Shown: positions 38,114 to 46,793, counted from the stretch's first letter. The stretch: 47,223 nt of DNA from Nocardioides sp. IC4_145 (GCF_011250565.1 NZ_JAANMS010000039.1:1-47223); one strand, 5' to 3'. The notes: generated by a model from the sequence alone, not told the origin. Numbers and translations are program-made.

Positions 38114-39438
38114 CGCCCGCCCGCCGTCCCACTCAGCCGCCCGCGGGCGGCACCGTCCCGGCCAACCGCTGGGACCTCGCGCCCCGCCGGACCGGGCCAC
38201 CGCCGACCGTCACGGTGGTGGTCACCCACCACGAGCAGCCCCGCGAGCTGGCCCGGACCCTGCACGCGCTCACCCGGCAGACCCACCCGGCCGACCGGCT
38301 CGAGGTCGTCGTCGCCGACGACGGCTCGGCCTCCCCGCCCGAGGTCCCCGCGGGCGTTCGGCTGGTCCGCCAGGCCGACGAGGGCTTCCGCGCGGCGGCG
38401 GCCCGCAACCTCGGCGCGGCCGCCGGCACCGGCGAGGTGCTGGTGTTCCTCGACGCGGACACCACGCCGGAGCCGGGGTACGTCGCAGCGCTCAGCCGGC
38501 TGCCGCACCTGCTGCCGGAGGCGCTCGTCGTGGGCCGTCGTCGCCACGCGGACCTCGCCGGCGTACCGGCCGACGCGCCCGTGGAGGACGCTGGACCGGC
38601 GCACGAGCTGCCGTCGCCGGCCTGGCTCGCCGACGGCTACGAGCGCACGCGCGACCTGCTCGACGCCGACGACACCTCCTACCGGTTCGTGCTGTCCGCC
38701 GTCGCCGCCTGCAGCCGGTGGCTGCACGAGACGATCGGCGGGTTCGACCCGACCTTCACCACCTACGGCGGCGAGGACTGGGAGTGGGCGGCCCGCGCCT
38801 GGCGGCACGGCGCGGTGCTGGCCCACGACCCGGCGGCCGTCACCTGGCACGACGGGCCCGACTTCGCCGACCGGGCGACCGCCGCGGACCGCGAGCGAGC
38901 GCTGGCCGAGACCCTCGCGCTCGCCCGCCGGGTGCCCGCGCCGGGCGCCGCGCCCCACGGCCTGCGGATCGGGCCGGCCGACCCGGTCGTCACGGCCGAC
39001 GACGGGCTCGACGCCACCGGGCTGCTCGTCGGGCTCGACAGCCTGCTGGCCGCGCTGCCGGCCGCCCGGGTCCGCGTCGACACCGCTGTCGCCGACCTCC
39101 TGGTCGGTGACCCGCGCGTCACCGCCGACCCGGTCGACCCCGTCGCGACCGACGCCGGCTGGCACCTGCACCTCCACGCGCCCGCCCGGGGACCGGCCGA
39201 GGCGTGGCGGGGCCTGGTGGACCGGCTCGCCGGCCGGGACGCCCCGGCCCGGCTGCTGCTGACCGGCCCCGACGACGCGCCGCTGGTCACGGCGCGCGCG
39301 CTGCGCGGCGTACGCCGTCAGCAGCGGTGGGGACGCACCGACCTCTTCCCTGGCCTCACCGAGCCCGCCGCCGACGCCGGCCTGGCGCCGGTGCCGCCCA
39401 CGACCTCGCTCGAGGCCCACCTCGGCGGGTGGGGCTGA
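38110..39438 (+). CDS. GT2-family glycosyltransferase with extra C-terminal region
   Basis: A 442-residue GT-A fold enzyme. The catalytic domain (about 30-290) shows TVTVVVTHHEQPRELARTLH, VVVADDGSASPPEV, ARNLGAAAGTGEVLVFLDAD with the DxD metal motif, and the galactosyltransferase-C block TFTTYGGEDWEWAARAWRHG (the ED pair is the catalytic base region). This type works processively or on protein/polyol-phosphate acceptors. Residues about 300-442 form a separate domain that I do not recognise. The first 30 residues are Pro-rich and disordered. GTG 38110 overlaps the previous stop (GTGA). It is the last gene of the five-gene run; a 40-bp gap separates it from the PucR gene. Confidence 0.85.
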   Translation: MTPARRPTQPPAGGTVPANRWDLAPRRTGPPPTVTVVVTHHEQPRELARTLHALTRQTHPADRLEVVVADDGSASPPEVPAGVRLVRQADEGFRAAAARNLGAAAGTGEVLVFLDADTTPEPGYVAALSRLPHLLPEALVVGRRRHADLAGVPADAPVEDAGPAHELPSPAWLADGYERTRDLLDADDTSYRFVLSAVAACSRWLHETIGGFDPTFTTYGGEDWEWAARAWRHGAVLAHDPAAVTWHDGPDFADRATAADRERALAETLALARRVPAPGAAPHGLRIGPADPVVTADDGLDATGLLVGLDSLLAALPAARVRVDTAVADLLVGDPRVTADPVDPVATDAGWHLHLHAPARGPAEAWRGLVDRLAGRDAPARLLLTGPDDAPLVTARALRGVRRQQRWGRTDLFPGLTEPAADAGLAPVPPTTSLEAHLGGWG

Positions 39439-39478
39439 CCCGCCACGACGGGGCCCCCGCGACTGGCACAGTGGCCTC

Positions 39479-41035
39479 GTGACCACCGCCGCCGGGCTGG
39501 CCCGGGCCGTCGCCGCGGGTCTCGTCGAGGTCGTCGCGGCCGGCGAGGAGCGCCCGGTCGTGGCGCTGGAGCTCGCCGAGCCCGGCACGCCGGTCGTCGC
39601 CGGAGACCTGGTCATCGGCATCGGCGTGCGCGACGTCGCGGAGGCGGCCGCCCTGGCGGAGGCGGGACCCACGGCGGCCGGCCTCCTGCTGCGCCGCCCG
39701 CTCGCTCACGCCCCGGAGGTGGCGACGGCCTGCGCCGCCCACGGCGTCGCGCTGCTCGCGCTCGCCGACGGCGCCGGCTGGTCCCCGGTGGTCGGGCTGC
39801 TGCGCACCGCGCTCGAGCAGGCGGCGGCCACGGGGCCCGGAGACGGGCCGGTCGACGACGTCTACGGCGACCTGTTCGAGATGGCCGACACGATCAGCGC
39901 GGTCGTCGCGGCGCCGGTCACGATCGAGGACGCCACCTCGCGGGTGCTGGCCTACTCCAGCGGCCAGCACGACGTCGACGAGGCCCGCACCTCCACGATC
40001 GTCGGCCGCCAGGTGCCGCGTGCGGTGCGCGAGCACTTCCGGGCGCTCGGCGTCTTCCGGCGGCTGGCGCGCTCCGACGACCCGTTCTTCGTCCCGGCCG
40101 GCCAGGACGACGTCAAGCCGCGGTACGTCGTGCCCGTGCGCGCCGGCGGGGAGTGGCTCGGGTCGGTGTGGGCGGTCGTCGACGCGCCCGTCGCCGAGGC
40201 GCAGGAGCGCGAGCTGCGGGCGGCCGCCCGGCTGATCGCGCTGCACCTGCTGCGCCTGCGCGCGCACAGCGAGCTGCACCGCCAGGTCCAGCTCGACCGG
40301 GTCCGTCGGTTGCTGGAGGGCGGGACGGGCTCCGAGGGGGCCGGCGACGACGGCCGGCTCCCCGACGGCGTGGCGACCGGCCCGTGGCGGGTGGTGGCGC
40401 TGACCGGGCCCGCCGGCCGGCTCGACGCGAGCGCCCGCTGCGAGCTGTGGACCGCGTCGGTGCGTCGGCACGGCTGGCGCCGGCCCGTGCTGGCCGACCT
40501 CGACGGCGTGGTGCACGCCGTCGTCGGCGAGGGGACCGGGCCGGGGACGTGGTCCTGGCTGGTCGACGTCGTCGTCCGCGAGCACCGCGGCGACCCGGCC
40601 GTCGGCGCGGCGGCCGGCGGACCCGTGCCGACCGTCGCGGGGTGGAGCCGCTCGCGGGCGCAGGCGGCCGAGCTGGCCGTGCTGCCGGACCGCGCCCGGC
40701 CGGTCGCCACCGCGGAGGAGTCGTGGACAGAGGTCGTCCTCGCCCGGGCGGTCCGCGGTCTCGGCTCGTCCACCGCGGCGCCGGTCGGGTCGCCGCTCCT
40801 CGACCTGGTCGCGCACGAGCGCGCCAACGGCGGTCACCTGGTCGACACCCTCGAGGCGGTCATCGACTACTGGGGCGAGCCGCAGCGGGCCGCGCGGGTG
40901 CTCGACGTGCACCCGAACACGGTCCGCTACCGGACCGCCCGGCTGGCCGAGGTCTGCCCGATCGACCTCGAGGACCCGAGCCAACGGCTCGCGGCGCGGC
41001 TGCTGATCGCCCAGGTCCGCGCCTCCGAGCGCTGA
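39479..41035 (+). CDS. PucR-family transcriptional regulator
   Basis: A 518-residue activator-type regulator with the PucR layout: an N-terminal PucR ligand domain (about 1-120, LVIGIGVRDVAEAAALAEAG), a GAF/GGDEF-like middle (about 130-390) and the C-terminal HTH_30 domain (about 450-515, HLVDTLEAVIDYWGEPQRAA then VLDVHPNTVRYRTARLAEV). Such proteins control purine, amine or amino-acid degradation. It converges on the DadA-like gene, with 21 bp between the stops, so it may sense a substrate of that pathway, but no operator was identified. GTG 39479 is the only good start; no strong SD is visible. Confidence 0.88.
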   Translation: MTTAAGLARAVAAGLVEVVAAGEERPVVALELAEPGTPVVAGDLVIGIGVRDVAEAAALAEAGPTAAGLLLRRPLAHAPEVATACAAHGVALLALADGAGWSPVVGLLRTALEQAAATGPGDGPVDDVYGDLFEMADTISAVVAAPVTIEDATSRVLAYSSGQHDVDEARTSTIVGRQVPRAVREHFRALGVFRRLARSDDPFFVPAGQDDVKPRYVVPVRAGGEWLGSVWAVVDAPVAEAQERELRAAARLIALHLLRLRAHSELHRQVQLDRVRRLLEGGTGSEGAGDDGRLPDGVATGPWRVVALTGPAGRLDASARCELWTASVRRHGWRRPVLADLDGVVHAVVGEGTGPGTWSWLVDVVVREHRGDPAVGAAAGGPVPTVAGWSRSRAQAAELAVLPDRARPVATAEESWTEVVLARAVRGLGSSTAAPVGSPLLDLVAHERANGGHLVDTLEAVIDYWGEPQRAARVLDVHPNTVRYRTARLAEVCPIDLEDPSQRLAARLLIAQVRASER

Positions 41036-41056
41036 CCGGCTCGCGCCGGCGACGGC

Positions 41057-42298
41057 TCAGCGCAGCGGGTCGACCGCCCGCAGCGCGTCCGGCACCCGGC
41101 CGGTCACGACCTGCTCGGCGAGCAGCTTGCCGGTGACCGGGCCGAGCGTGATGCCCCACATGCCGTGCCCGCCGGCGACGAAGACACGCGGGTCGTTGCT
41201 GGCGCCCACCAGCGGCAGCCCGTCGGCGGTGCACGGCCGCGCGCCCACCCACTCGTCCTCGCGGTGGTCGAGGTGCGCGCCTCGGAGCAGCTGTCCGGCC
41301 TGGTCGACGAGGGCGCGGATCCGCCGCGGGTCCATCGGCGCGTCGACCGCGCGGAACTCCATCATCCCCGCGATCCGCAGCCGATCACCGACCGGCGTGC
41401 ACGCCACCCGCTGCGTCGGGAAGTACACCGGCCCGCGCGGCAGGTCGTCGACCTTGACCGTGAAGGAGTAGCCCCGACCCGCCTGCACGATCCGCCGCAC
41501 GCCGAACCGCCGCGCCAGCGTGTCGAGCCGGGCGCCCGTGGCGAGCACGACGGCGTCGAACTCCTCGCCGGCCACGCGCACCCCGCGGCCGGTGGTGACC
41601 ACGTCGTCCACGTGCACGCCGTCGCGGAGCACGCCACCGCGCTCGACCACCGCGGCGGCGACGGACGCGACGTACGCCGCCGGGTCGACGTACCGCTCGC
41701 GGTGGATGCGGATCGCGGTGCCGACCTCCTCCGACAGCGCCGGCTCCGCGGCGCGGGCGGTCGGGCCGTCGACGACGTCGAAGTGCACCTCCTGGCCGCA
41801 GGCCCGGATGTGCTCGAACTCCTCGAGCAGCGCCCGGCTGTCCGCCTCGGTGCGGAAGGCGGCCGTGAACGGCTCGGCCGCGAGCGTCCGCGCGGCGACC
41901 CCGCCGCGCTCCATCTCGGCGTAGGCGGCCAGCGCGTCGTTGTTCAGCGGGATCAGCGCCCGCATGGCGGCCTGCCAGCGCGCCGGCGTGCAGTTGCGCG
42001 CGAACCGGGCCAGGAAGCGCAGCAGCCGCGGGTCGGCCGTCGGCGGCACGTAGACGGGCGACGACGGGCTGAGCACCGCCCGGACGCCGTACCTGAGCAC
42101 GGACGGCTCCGGCAGCGGCACCGCGATGCTCGGCGTGAGCCACCCGGCGTTGCCCCAGCTGGAGCCGGCGGCGACGCCGTCGCGGTCGAGGACGGTGACC
42201 TCGACCCCGCGCTCCTGGAGGTACCACGCGGTGGAGAGACCGACCATGCCGGCGCCGAGGACGGCGACGCGGCGGGGCGAGGGATGCGAGCTGGCCAT
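41057..42298 (-). CDS. D-amino-acid dehydrogenase-like FAD oxidoreductase (DadA/DAO family)
   Basis: A 413-residue flavoprotein of the DAO family. The N-terminal FAD-binding fold is RRVAVLGAGMVGLSTAWYLQ (GxGxxG), followed by SSWGNAGWLTPSIAVPLPEP, a DadA-type signature. The substrate domain lies in the middle and the C-terminal FAD contact is VFVAGGHGMWGITLGPVTGK, close to the family consensus. It would oxidatively deaminate D-amino acids or related amines with electrons to the respiratory chain. ATG 42298 is chosen for the family N-terminus; a further in-frame start lies 16 codons upstream. It is divergent from the flavin monooxygenase, so the 152-bp gap is a shared regulatory region. Confidence 0.88.
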   Translation of the reverse strand: MASSHPSPRRVAVLGAGMVGLSTAWYLQERGVEVTVLDRDGVAAGSSWGNAGWLTPSIAVPLPEPSVLRYGVRAVLSPSSPVYVPPTADPRLLRFLARFARNCTPARWQAAMRALIPLNNDALAAYAEMERGGVAARTLAAEPFTAAFRTEADSRALLEEFEHIRACGQEVHFDVVDGPTARAAEPALSEEVGTAIRIHRERYVDPAAYVASVAAAVVERGGVLRDGVHVDDVVTTGRGVRVAGEEFDAVVLATGARLDTLARRFGVRRIVQAGRGYSFTVKVDDLPRGPVYFPTQRVACTPVGDRLRIAGMMEFRAVDAPMDPRRIRALVDQAGQLLRGAHLDHREDEWVGARPCTADGLPLVGASNDPRVFVAGGHGMWGITLGPVTGKLLAEQVVTGRVPDALRAVDPLR

Positions 42299-42363
42299 GT
42301 CGCCATGGTCGGCCGCGCGGCCCCGGAACTCCTCGGCCGGCGCCACAGGTCGGCGGCGGCGAT

Positions 42364-42380
42364 TTGTGGTCCCGGCACAA
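42364..42380. promoter_or_regulatory. Inverted repeat TTGTG-N7-CACAA in the divergent region
   Basis: TTGTG (42364-42368) and CACAA (42376-42380) flank 7 bases. It lies 66 bp upstream of the DadA-like start and 71 bp upstream of the monooxygenase start. It may be an operator for either gene; the regulator is unknown. Confidence 0.35.
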
Positions 42381-42398
42381 CGGCACTCACCGTGACCT

Positions 42399-42444
42399 GG
42401 TTCACACGAACCTGTTGACGCGTGTCAATCGCGAGCCCTACGTT
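42399..42444 (+). promoter_or_regulatory. Leaderless promoter with two operator-like palindromes before the monooxygenase operon
   Basis: TTGACG (42415-42420) and TACGTT (42439-42444), with an 18-base spacer, place transcription start about 7 bases later, at or beside ATG 42451, so the mRNA is probably leaderless. Two palindromes have the same design, 5-base arms around 4 bases: GGTTC-ACAC-GAACC (42399-42412) and TTGAC-GCGT-GTCAA (42415-42428). The second covers the -35 box. Their centres are 16 bp apart. They are good candidate sites for the TetR protein encoded in this operon. Confidence 0.6.
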
Positions 42445-42450
42445 CGCGGC

Positions 42451-43839
42451 ATGCGCGCACCCTCCACCGCCGTCATCGGCGCCGGCATCAGCGGCCTCAC
42501 CGCGACCAAGATGCTCGTCGACTACGGCGTCCCGGTCACGACGTTCGAGAGCTCCGACCGGGTCGGCGGCAACTGGGCGTTCGGCAACCCGAACGGGCAC
42601 AGCAGCGCCTACCGCTCGCTGCACATCGACACCTCGAAGCACCAGCTGTCCTTCAAGGACTTCCCGATGCCGGACGACTACCCGGACTTCCCGCACCACA
42701 CCGACATCAAGGCCTACCTCGACGCCTACGCCGACGCGTTCGGGCTGCGCGAGCGCATCGAGTTCGAGAACGGCGTCGTGCACGCCGCGCGGCTGCCCGA
42801 CGGCGGTTGGGAGCTGGAGACGCAGCGTGGGGAGACCCGGCGCTTCGACCTGCTCGTCGTCGCGAACGGCCACCACTGGGACCCGCGCACCGCCGACTTC
42901 CCCGGCGAGTTCACCGGCGAGTCGATCCACTCCCACCACTACGTCGACCCGTGGCAGCCGCTGCACCTGATGGACAGGCGGATCCTCGTGGTCGGCCTGG
43001 GCAACAGCGCCGCCGACATCACCGTCGAGCTCTCCTCGCGGGTGCTGCGCAACGAGGTCACCCTCTCCACCCGCAGCAGCGCGTGGATCGTGCCGAAGCT
43101 GATGTACGGCAAGCCCGCCGACATGAACTACCGGACCTACCCGCAGCTGCCCCTGTCCTGGCAGCGCAAGGTCGCCCAGTGGGGCCAGCGGTTCACCGGC
43201 TCGGACCCGACCAACTACGGGCTGCCGGCGCCGAACCACAAGTTCTTCGAGGCCCACCCGACCCAGTCGACCGAGCTGCCGCTGCGCCTGGCGTCCGGCG
43301 ACGTCACCGCGAAGGGCAACGTCGCCCGCCTCGACGGCAGCACGGTCCACTTCGAGGACGGCACCTCCGGCGAGTTCGACGTCATCGTCTACGCCACCGG
43401 CTACAACCTGACGTTCCCGTTCTTCGACCCCGACTTCATCTCCGCGCCGGGAAATCGCATCGACCTCTACAAGCGGATCTTCAAGCCCGGCCTCGACGAC
43501 CTGCTCTTCGCCGGGTTCGCCCAGGCCACGCCGACGCTCTTCCCCTTCGTGGAGAGCCAGGCGCGGCTGATCGCGGCGTACGCCGTCGGGCAGTACGTAC
43601 CGCCGCCGGTCGCCCAGATGCACGAGGTCATCCGCGCCGACGACGAGCTCTACATGGGCCACATGCTCGACCGCCCGCGGCACACCCACCAGCTGGACTA
43701 CTTCGTCTACGAGCACCAGCTGCGCACCAGCGAGCTGCCCGCGGGCCGGGAGCGCGTACGCCGGGTCGGTGCGCCGCCGCTCGCCGGCCGGGCCGAGGCG
43801 GTCGCCCCGGCTGCCTCGGCTGCCCCGGCCGCCTCGTGA
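42451..43839 (+). CDS. Flavin-containing monooxygenase
   Basis: A 462-residue class B flavoprotein monooxygenase that uses FAD and NADPH. The FAD site is STAVIGAGISGLTATKML (GxGxxG). The family fingerprint FTGESIHSHHY near residue 152 matches FxGxxxHxxx(Y/F), the FMO form, rather than the Baeyer-Villiger form that ends in Trp. The NADPH fold is ILVVGLGNSAADITVELSS. YATGYNLTFPFF is the usual ATG-motif. It should oxygenate a nucleophilic N or S, or possibly a ketone. The C-terminal 20 residues are Ala/Pro-rich. ATG 42451 coincides with the predicted transcription start. The stop overlaps the TetR start (GTGA), so the operon carries its own regulator and a hydrolase. Confidence 0.92.
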   Translation: MRAPSTAVIGAGISGLTATKMLVDYGVPVTTFESSDRVGGNWAFGNPNGHSSAYRSLHIDTSKHQLSFKDFPMPDDYPDFPHHTDIKAYLDAYADAFGLRERIEFENGVVHAARLPDGGWELETQRGETRRFDLLVVANGHHWDPRTADFPGEFTGESIHSHHYVDPWQPLHLMDRRILVVGLGNSAADITVELSSRVLRNEVTLSTRSSAWIVPKLMYGKPADMNYRTYPQLPLSWQRKVAQWGQRFTGSDPTNYGLPAPNHKFFEAHPTQSTELPLRLASGDVTAKGNVARLDGSTVHFEDGTSGEFDVIVYATGYNLTFPFFDPDFISAPGNRIDLYKRIFKPGLDDLLFAGFAQATPTLFPFVESQARLIAAYAVGQYVPPPVAQMHEVIRADDELYMGHMLDRPRHTHQLDYFVYEHQLRTSELPAGRERVRRVGAPPLAGRAEAVAPAASAAPAAS

Positions 43840-44468
43840 GCCCGGCCGCCACCCGCGGCGACCAGCGCCGGGCGGCGCTGCTGGAGGCGCTCGACCACCA
43901 GCTGCGCGACGCGGGGCCCGACGCCCGGCTCGACGACATCAACGTCGCGGACCTGTCCCGGCGGGCGGGCGTGACCCGCTCGGCCTTCTACTTCTACTTC
44001 GAGAACAAGGCTGCCGCCGTCGCCGCCCTCATGGACGAGATGGAGGACGACGCCTGGGACGCGGCAGGGCTCCTCGGCGGGGACGGCGCGATGCGCGACC
44101 GAATCGAGACGGCGCTGCGGACGGTGGTCGAGGGCTGGCAGCGGCGCACCCACGTCCACCGCGCCATGCTCGAGGCCCGCGCCACCAGCGCCGCCGTGCG
44201 CCTGCGGTGGGAGCAGCGGATCGCCGCCTTCGTCGACGTCGTCGCCGCGCTCGTGGAGTCCGAGCGCGAGACGGGACAGGCGCCGCCCGGGCCACCCGCG
44301 CACGCGCTCGCCACCGCCCTGCTCGACCTCAACGACCGCACGCTCGAGCGGATCGTCCGCGCCGGCGAGCCCGATGCACCCGACCAGGACCTCGGGCACG
44401 ACGCCCACCTCGAGGCGGTCGTCCACCTATGGACCACCGCGATCTACGGGAGGACCACGACCCCATGA
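43836..44468 (+). CDS. TetR-family transcriptional regulator
   Basis: A 210-residue repressor-type protein. The N-terminal helix-turn-helix is NVADLSRRAGVTRSAFYFYF followed by ENKAAAVAALMDE (about residues 30-62), the typical TetR layout. The C-terminal ligand domain (about 75-205) resembles EthR-like members, including GWQRRTHVHRAMLEARATSA. GTG 43836 overlaps the monooxygenase stop and the ATGA junction overlaps the hydrolase start, so it is co-translated with both. It probably represses its own operon through the palindromes at 42399-42428, which is inferred. EthR of mycobacteria controls a monooxygenase in a similar way, but there the gene order is divergent. Confidence 0.9.
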   Translation: MSPAATRGDQRRAALLEALDHQLRDAGPDARLDDINVADLSRRAGVTRSAFYFYFENKAAAVAALMDEMEDDAWDAAGLLGGDGAMRDRIETALRTVVEGWQRRTHVHRAMLEARATSAAVRLRWEQRIAAFVDVVAALVESERETGQAPPGPPAHALATALLDLNDRTLERIVRAGEPDAPDQDLGHDAHLEAVVHLWTTAIYGRTTTP

Positions 44469-45400
44469 CCACGCAGCAGACGACCCAGCCCAGCCTGGGC
44501 GCGCGCGCCGACGTCTCCTTCCCCTCCGCCGGCGTCGAGCTCTCGGGCTGGCACTTCCCGGCGACGACCGACGAGCTCGCGGGCCCCGCCGGCCGGCCGG
44601 TCGTCGTCATGGCGCACGGCCTGGCCGGCACGAAGGACTCCGGCCTCGAGCCCTACGCCCGCGGCCTGGCCGCCGCCGGCCTCGACGTGCTCGCCTTCGA
44701 CTACCGCGGGTTCGGGACCTCCGGGGGCACGCCCCGGCAGACGGTCTCGATGGCGGGCCAGCTCGAGGACTACCGCGCCGCGATGACCGCCGCGAAGCGG
44801 CTCGACGGCGTCGACCCGGACCGGCTGGTGCTCTGGGGCGTCTCGCTGGCGGGCGGGCACGTGCTGGCCGCCGGCGCGTCCCGCGACGACGTCGCGGCCG
44901 TCGTGGCGCTGACCCCGCTCGTCGACGGGCTGGCCGCCGGGCGCCTGGCGCTCCAGCACCACAAGCCGACGGCCATGCTCCGCTCGACGCTCGAGGGCGT
45001 GCGAAGCCGGGTGTCCGGACCGCGGATGATGCCGGTCGTCGCCCGGCCCGGCGAGCTGGGTGCGCTGACGCTGGAGGGCTGCTACGAGGACTACCTGGCG
45101 ATCGCCGGTCCGAGCTGGCGCAACGAGATCGACGCCGCGGTGGGCCTCGAGCTCGGCGGCCACCGCCCGGCCAAGCACGCCGCCGACCTGCGCTGCCCCC
45201 TGCTGGTGCAGATCGCCGACCTCGACCGGAGCGCCCCGCCGCACGCGGCCCTCAAGGCGGCGTTCGCCGGTCGCGGCGAGGTGCGGCACTACCCGTGCGA
45301 CCACTTCGACGTGTACGCCGGCAAGGACTGGTTCGACGCGGCGCTCGCCCACCAGGTGCACTTCCTCCGGCGCCACCTCGCACCGCCACCGGCGTCCTGA
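44465..45400 (+). CDS. Alpha/beta hydrolase
   Basis: A 311-residue cytoplasmic alpha/beta hydrolase, probably an esterase or lactonase. The oxyanion region is VVMAHGLAGTKDSGLEPYAR. The nucleophile elbow is LWGVSLAGGHVLA near residue 125 (GxSxA rather than the common GxSxG). The acid is in VQIADLDRSAPPHA near 254 and the base His in YPCDHFDVYAG near 279, in the right order and spacing. It ends the monooxygenase-TetR operon through an ATGA overlap, so it may hydrolyse the product of the monooxygenase, for example an ester or lactone. The exact substrate is unknown. Confidence 0.88.
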   Translation: MTTQQTTQPSLGARADVSFPSAGVELSGWHFPATTDELAGPAGRPVVVMAHGLAGTKDSGLEPYARGLAAAGLDVLAFDYRGFGTSGGTPRQTVSMAGQLEDYRAAMTAAKRLDGVDPDRLVLWGVSLAGGHVLAAGASRDDVAAVVALTPLVDGLAAGRLALQHHKPTAMLRSTLEGVRSRVSGPRMMPVVARPGELGALTLEGCYEDYLAIAGPSWRNEIDAAVGLELGGHRPAKHAADLRCPLLVQIADLDRSAPPHAALKAAFAGRGEVRHYPCDHFDVYAGKDWFDAALAHQVHFLRRHLAPPPAS

Positions 45401-45465
45401 CGCTGTCGTAACGCATTTCGCTTCCGCGGTCGCGGGGTGCGACCATCGCGCCTCGTGATCGACCG

Positions 45466-46785
45466 ATGACCAGCACCACCGGCGCCACCCGGGGGGACCG
45501 CCTGCGCACCGCCCTGCGCGGGCTGCGGATGGACACCACCCCGTTGCGCGACTCGCGTGACTTCCGCCTGCTGTTCTGGGCCGGCACGGTCTTCTACCTC
45601 GGCGGGATGATCACCTACGTCGCGGTGCCCTACCAGGTCTACTCGCTGACCCGGTCGAACTTCGCCGTCGGCGCGATCGGGCTGGTCGAGCTCGTCCCGC
45701 TGGTGGTCTTCGGCCTCTACGGCGGTGCGCTCGCCGACCACGTCGACCGCCGCAAGCTGTTGATCTGGACCGGCGTCGCCCAGGCGTTCTTCACCGCCGT
45801 GCTCGCGGTCAACGCGTTCCGCGACGACCCCGACGTGTGGGTCGTCTTCGTCGTCGCGGTCTTCCTGGTCTCCTGCTCGGCGCTCCAACGACCCTCCCGC
45901 GAGGCGCTGCTGCCGCGGACGGTGCGGCACGACCAGCTCATGGCCGCGAACGCGCTGGGGAGCTTCGGGATCCAGATCGGCGTCCTCCTCGGCCCGGCCA
46001 TCGGCGGCGTGCTGATCGCGACCGTCGGCATCGGTTGGTGCTTCGCCGTCGACGTTGTGGGGCTCGCCGTCGCCACGATGCTCTACGTGCGGATGCGGTC
46101 CTACGCGCACCGCGCCGAGACCACCCCGCCGAGCCTGGCCGGCATCGTGCAGGGCATCAGGTACGCCGCCGGCCGCCGTGACCTGCTCGGCACCTACCTC
46201 GTCGACATCGCCGCGATGCTGCTCGCGCTTCCGGTCGTGCTCTTCCCGGCGCTGGTGGAGGAGGTCTTCGAGAACCCCGAGCTCCTCGGCCTGCTCTACA
46301 TCGCCCAGACCCTCGGCGCGATGCTCGCCACGGCCACCAGCGGCTGGACCAACCGGGTCCACCACCACGGCCGGGCGATCGTGGTGGCCGCCGCGGCGTA
46401 CGGCGCGTGCGTCGCCGTCGCCGGTGCCATGCCGTCGTTCTGGCTGGTGCTCGTCTTCCTCGGGCTCTCCGGCACCGCCGACATGATCTCCGGCATCTTC
46501 CGCGCCACCGTCTGGAGCCAGACCATCCCCGAGTCGATGCGCGGCCGGCTGGCCGGCATCGAGATGCTGTCCTACTCCCTCGGCCCGCTCGGCGGCCAGG
46601 TCCGTGCGGGCGTGACCGCCGACCTGTGGTCGGTGCGCGGCGCGATCACCAGCGGCGGTGTCGCCTGCGTGGCCGGAGTCGCGCTCACCGCGGCGTTCCT
46701 CCGCGACTTCTGGTCCTACGACGACCGCACCGACCCGCACGCCGTCGCCGAGCGCTCCGTCCGCGCGGCTGCCGGCGAGGCCTGA
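45466..46785 (+). CDS. EntS-like MFS exporter (DHA3 type)
   Basis: A 439-residue, twelve-helix major facilitator exporter of the EntS/DHA3 group, members of which export siderophores or other natural products. Characteristic stretches are DFRLLFWAGTVFYLGGMITY at helix 1, FGLYGGALADHVDRRKLLIW (motif A) and ALQRPSREALLPRTVRHDQL after helix 4, with LLGPAIGGVLIATVGIGWCF later. The C-terminal half has GTADMISGIFRATVWSQTIP and RGRLAGIEMLSYSLGPLGGQ, both typical of this group. ATG 45466; no strong SD is visible, and an in-frame ATG lies 21 codons further. No siderophore genes are in the window, so its substrate is open. Confidence 0.87.
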   Translation: MTSTTGATRGDRLRTALRGLRMDTTPLRDSRDFRLLFWAGTVFYLGGMITYVAVPYQVYSLTRSNFAVGAIGLVELVPLVVFGLYGGALADHVDRRKLLIWTGVAQAFFTAVLAVNAFRDDPDVWVVFVVAVFLVSCSALQRPSREALLPRTVRHDQLMAANALGSFGIQIGVLLGPAIGGVLIATVGIGWCFAVDVVGLAVATMLYVRMRSYAHRAETTPPSLAGIVQGIRYAAGRRDLLGTYLVDIAAMLLALPVVLFPALVEEVFENPELLGLLYIAQTLGAMLATATSGWTNRVHHHGRAIVVAAAAYGACVAVAGAMPSFWLVLVFLGLSGTADMISGIFRATVWSQTIPESMRGRLAGIEMLSYSLGPLGGQVRAGVTADLWSVRGAITSGGVACVAGVALTAAFLRDFWSYDDRTDPHAVAERSVRAAAGEA

Positions 46786-46793
46786 GCGGCCGC

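Noticed and set aside
42451..43839. Baeyer-Villiger monooxygenase
   Set aside because: The fingerprint ends in Tyr (FTGESIHSHHY), matching flavin-containing monooxygenases; the BVMO form needs Trp at that place.
45466..46785. Siderophore exporter entS assigned by name
   Set aside because: The family resemblance is good, but no siderophore biosynthesis or uptake gene is nearby, so only the family is given.
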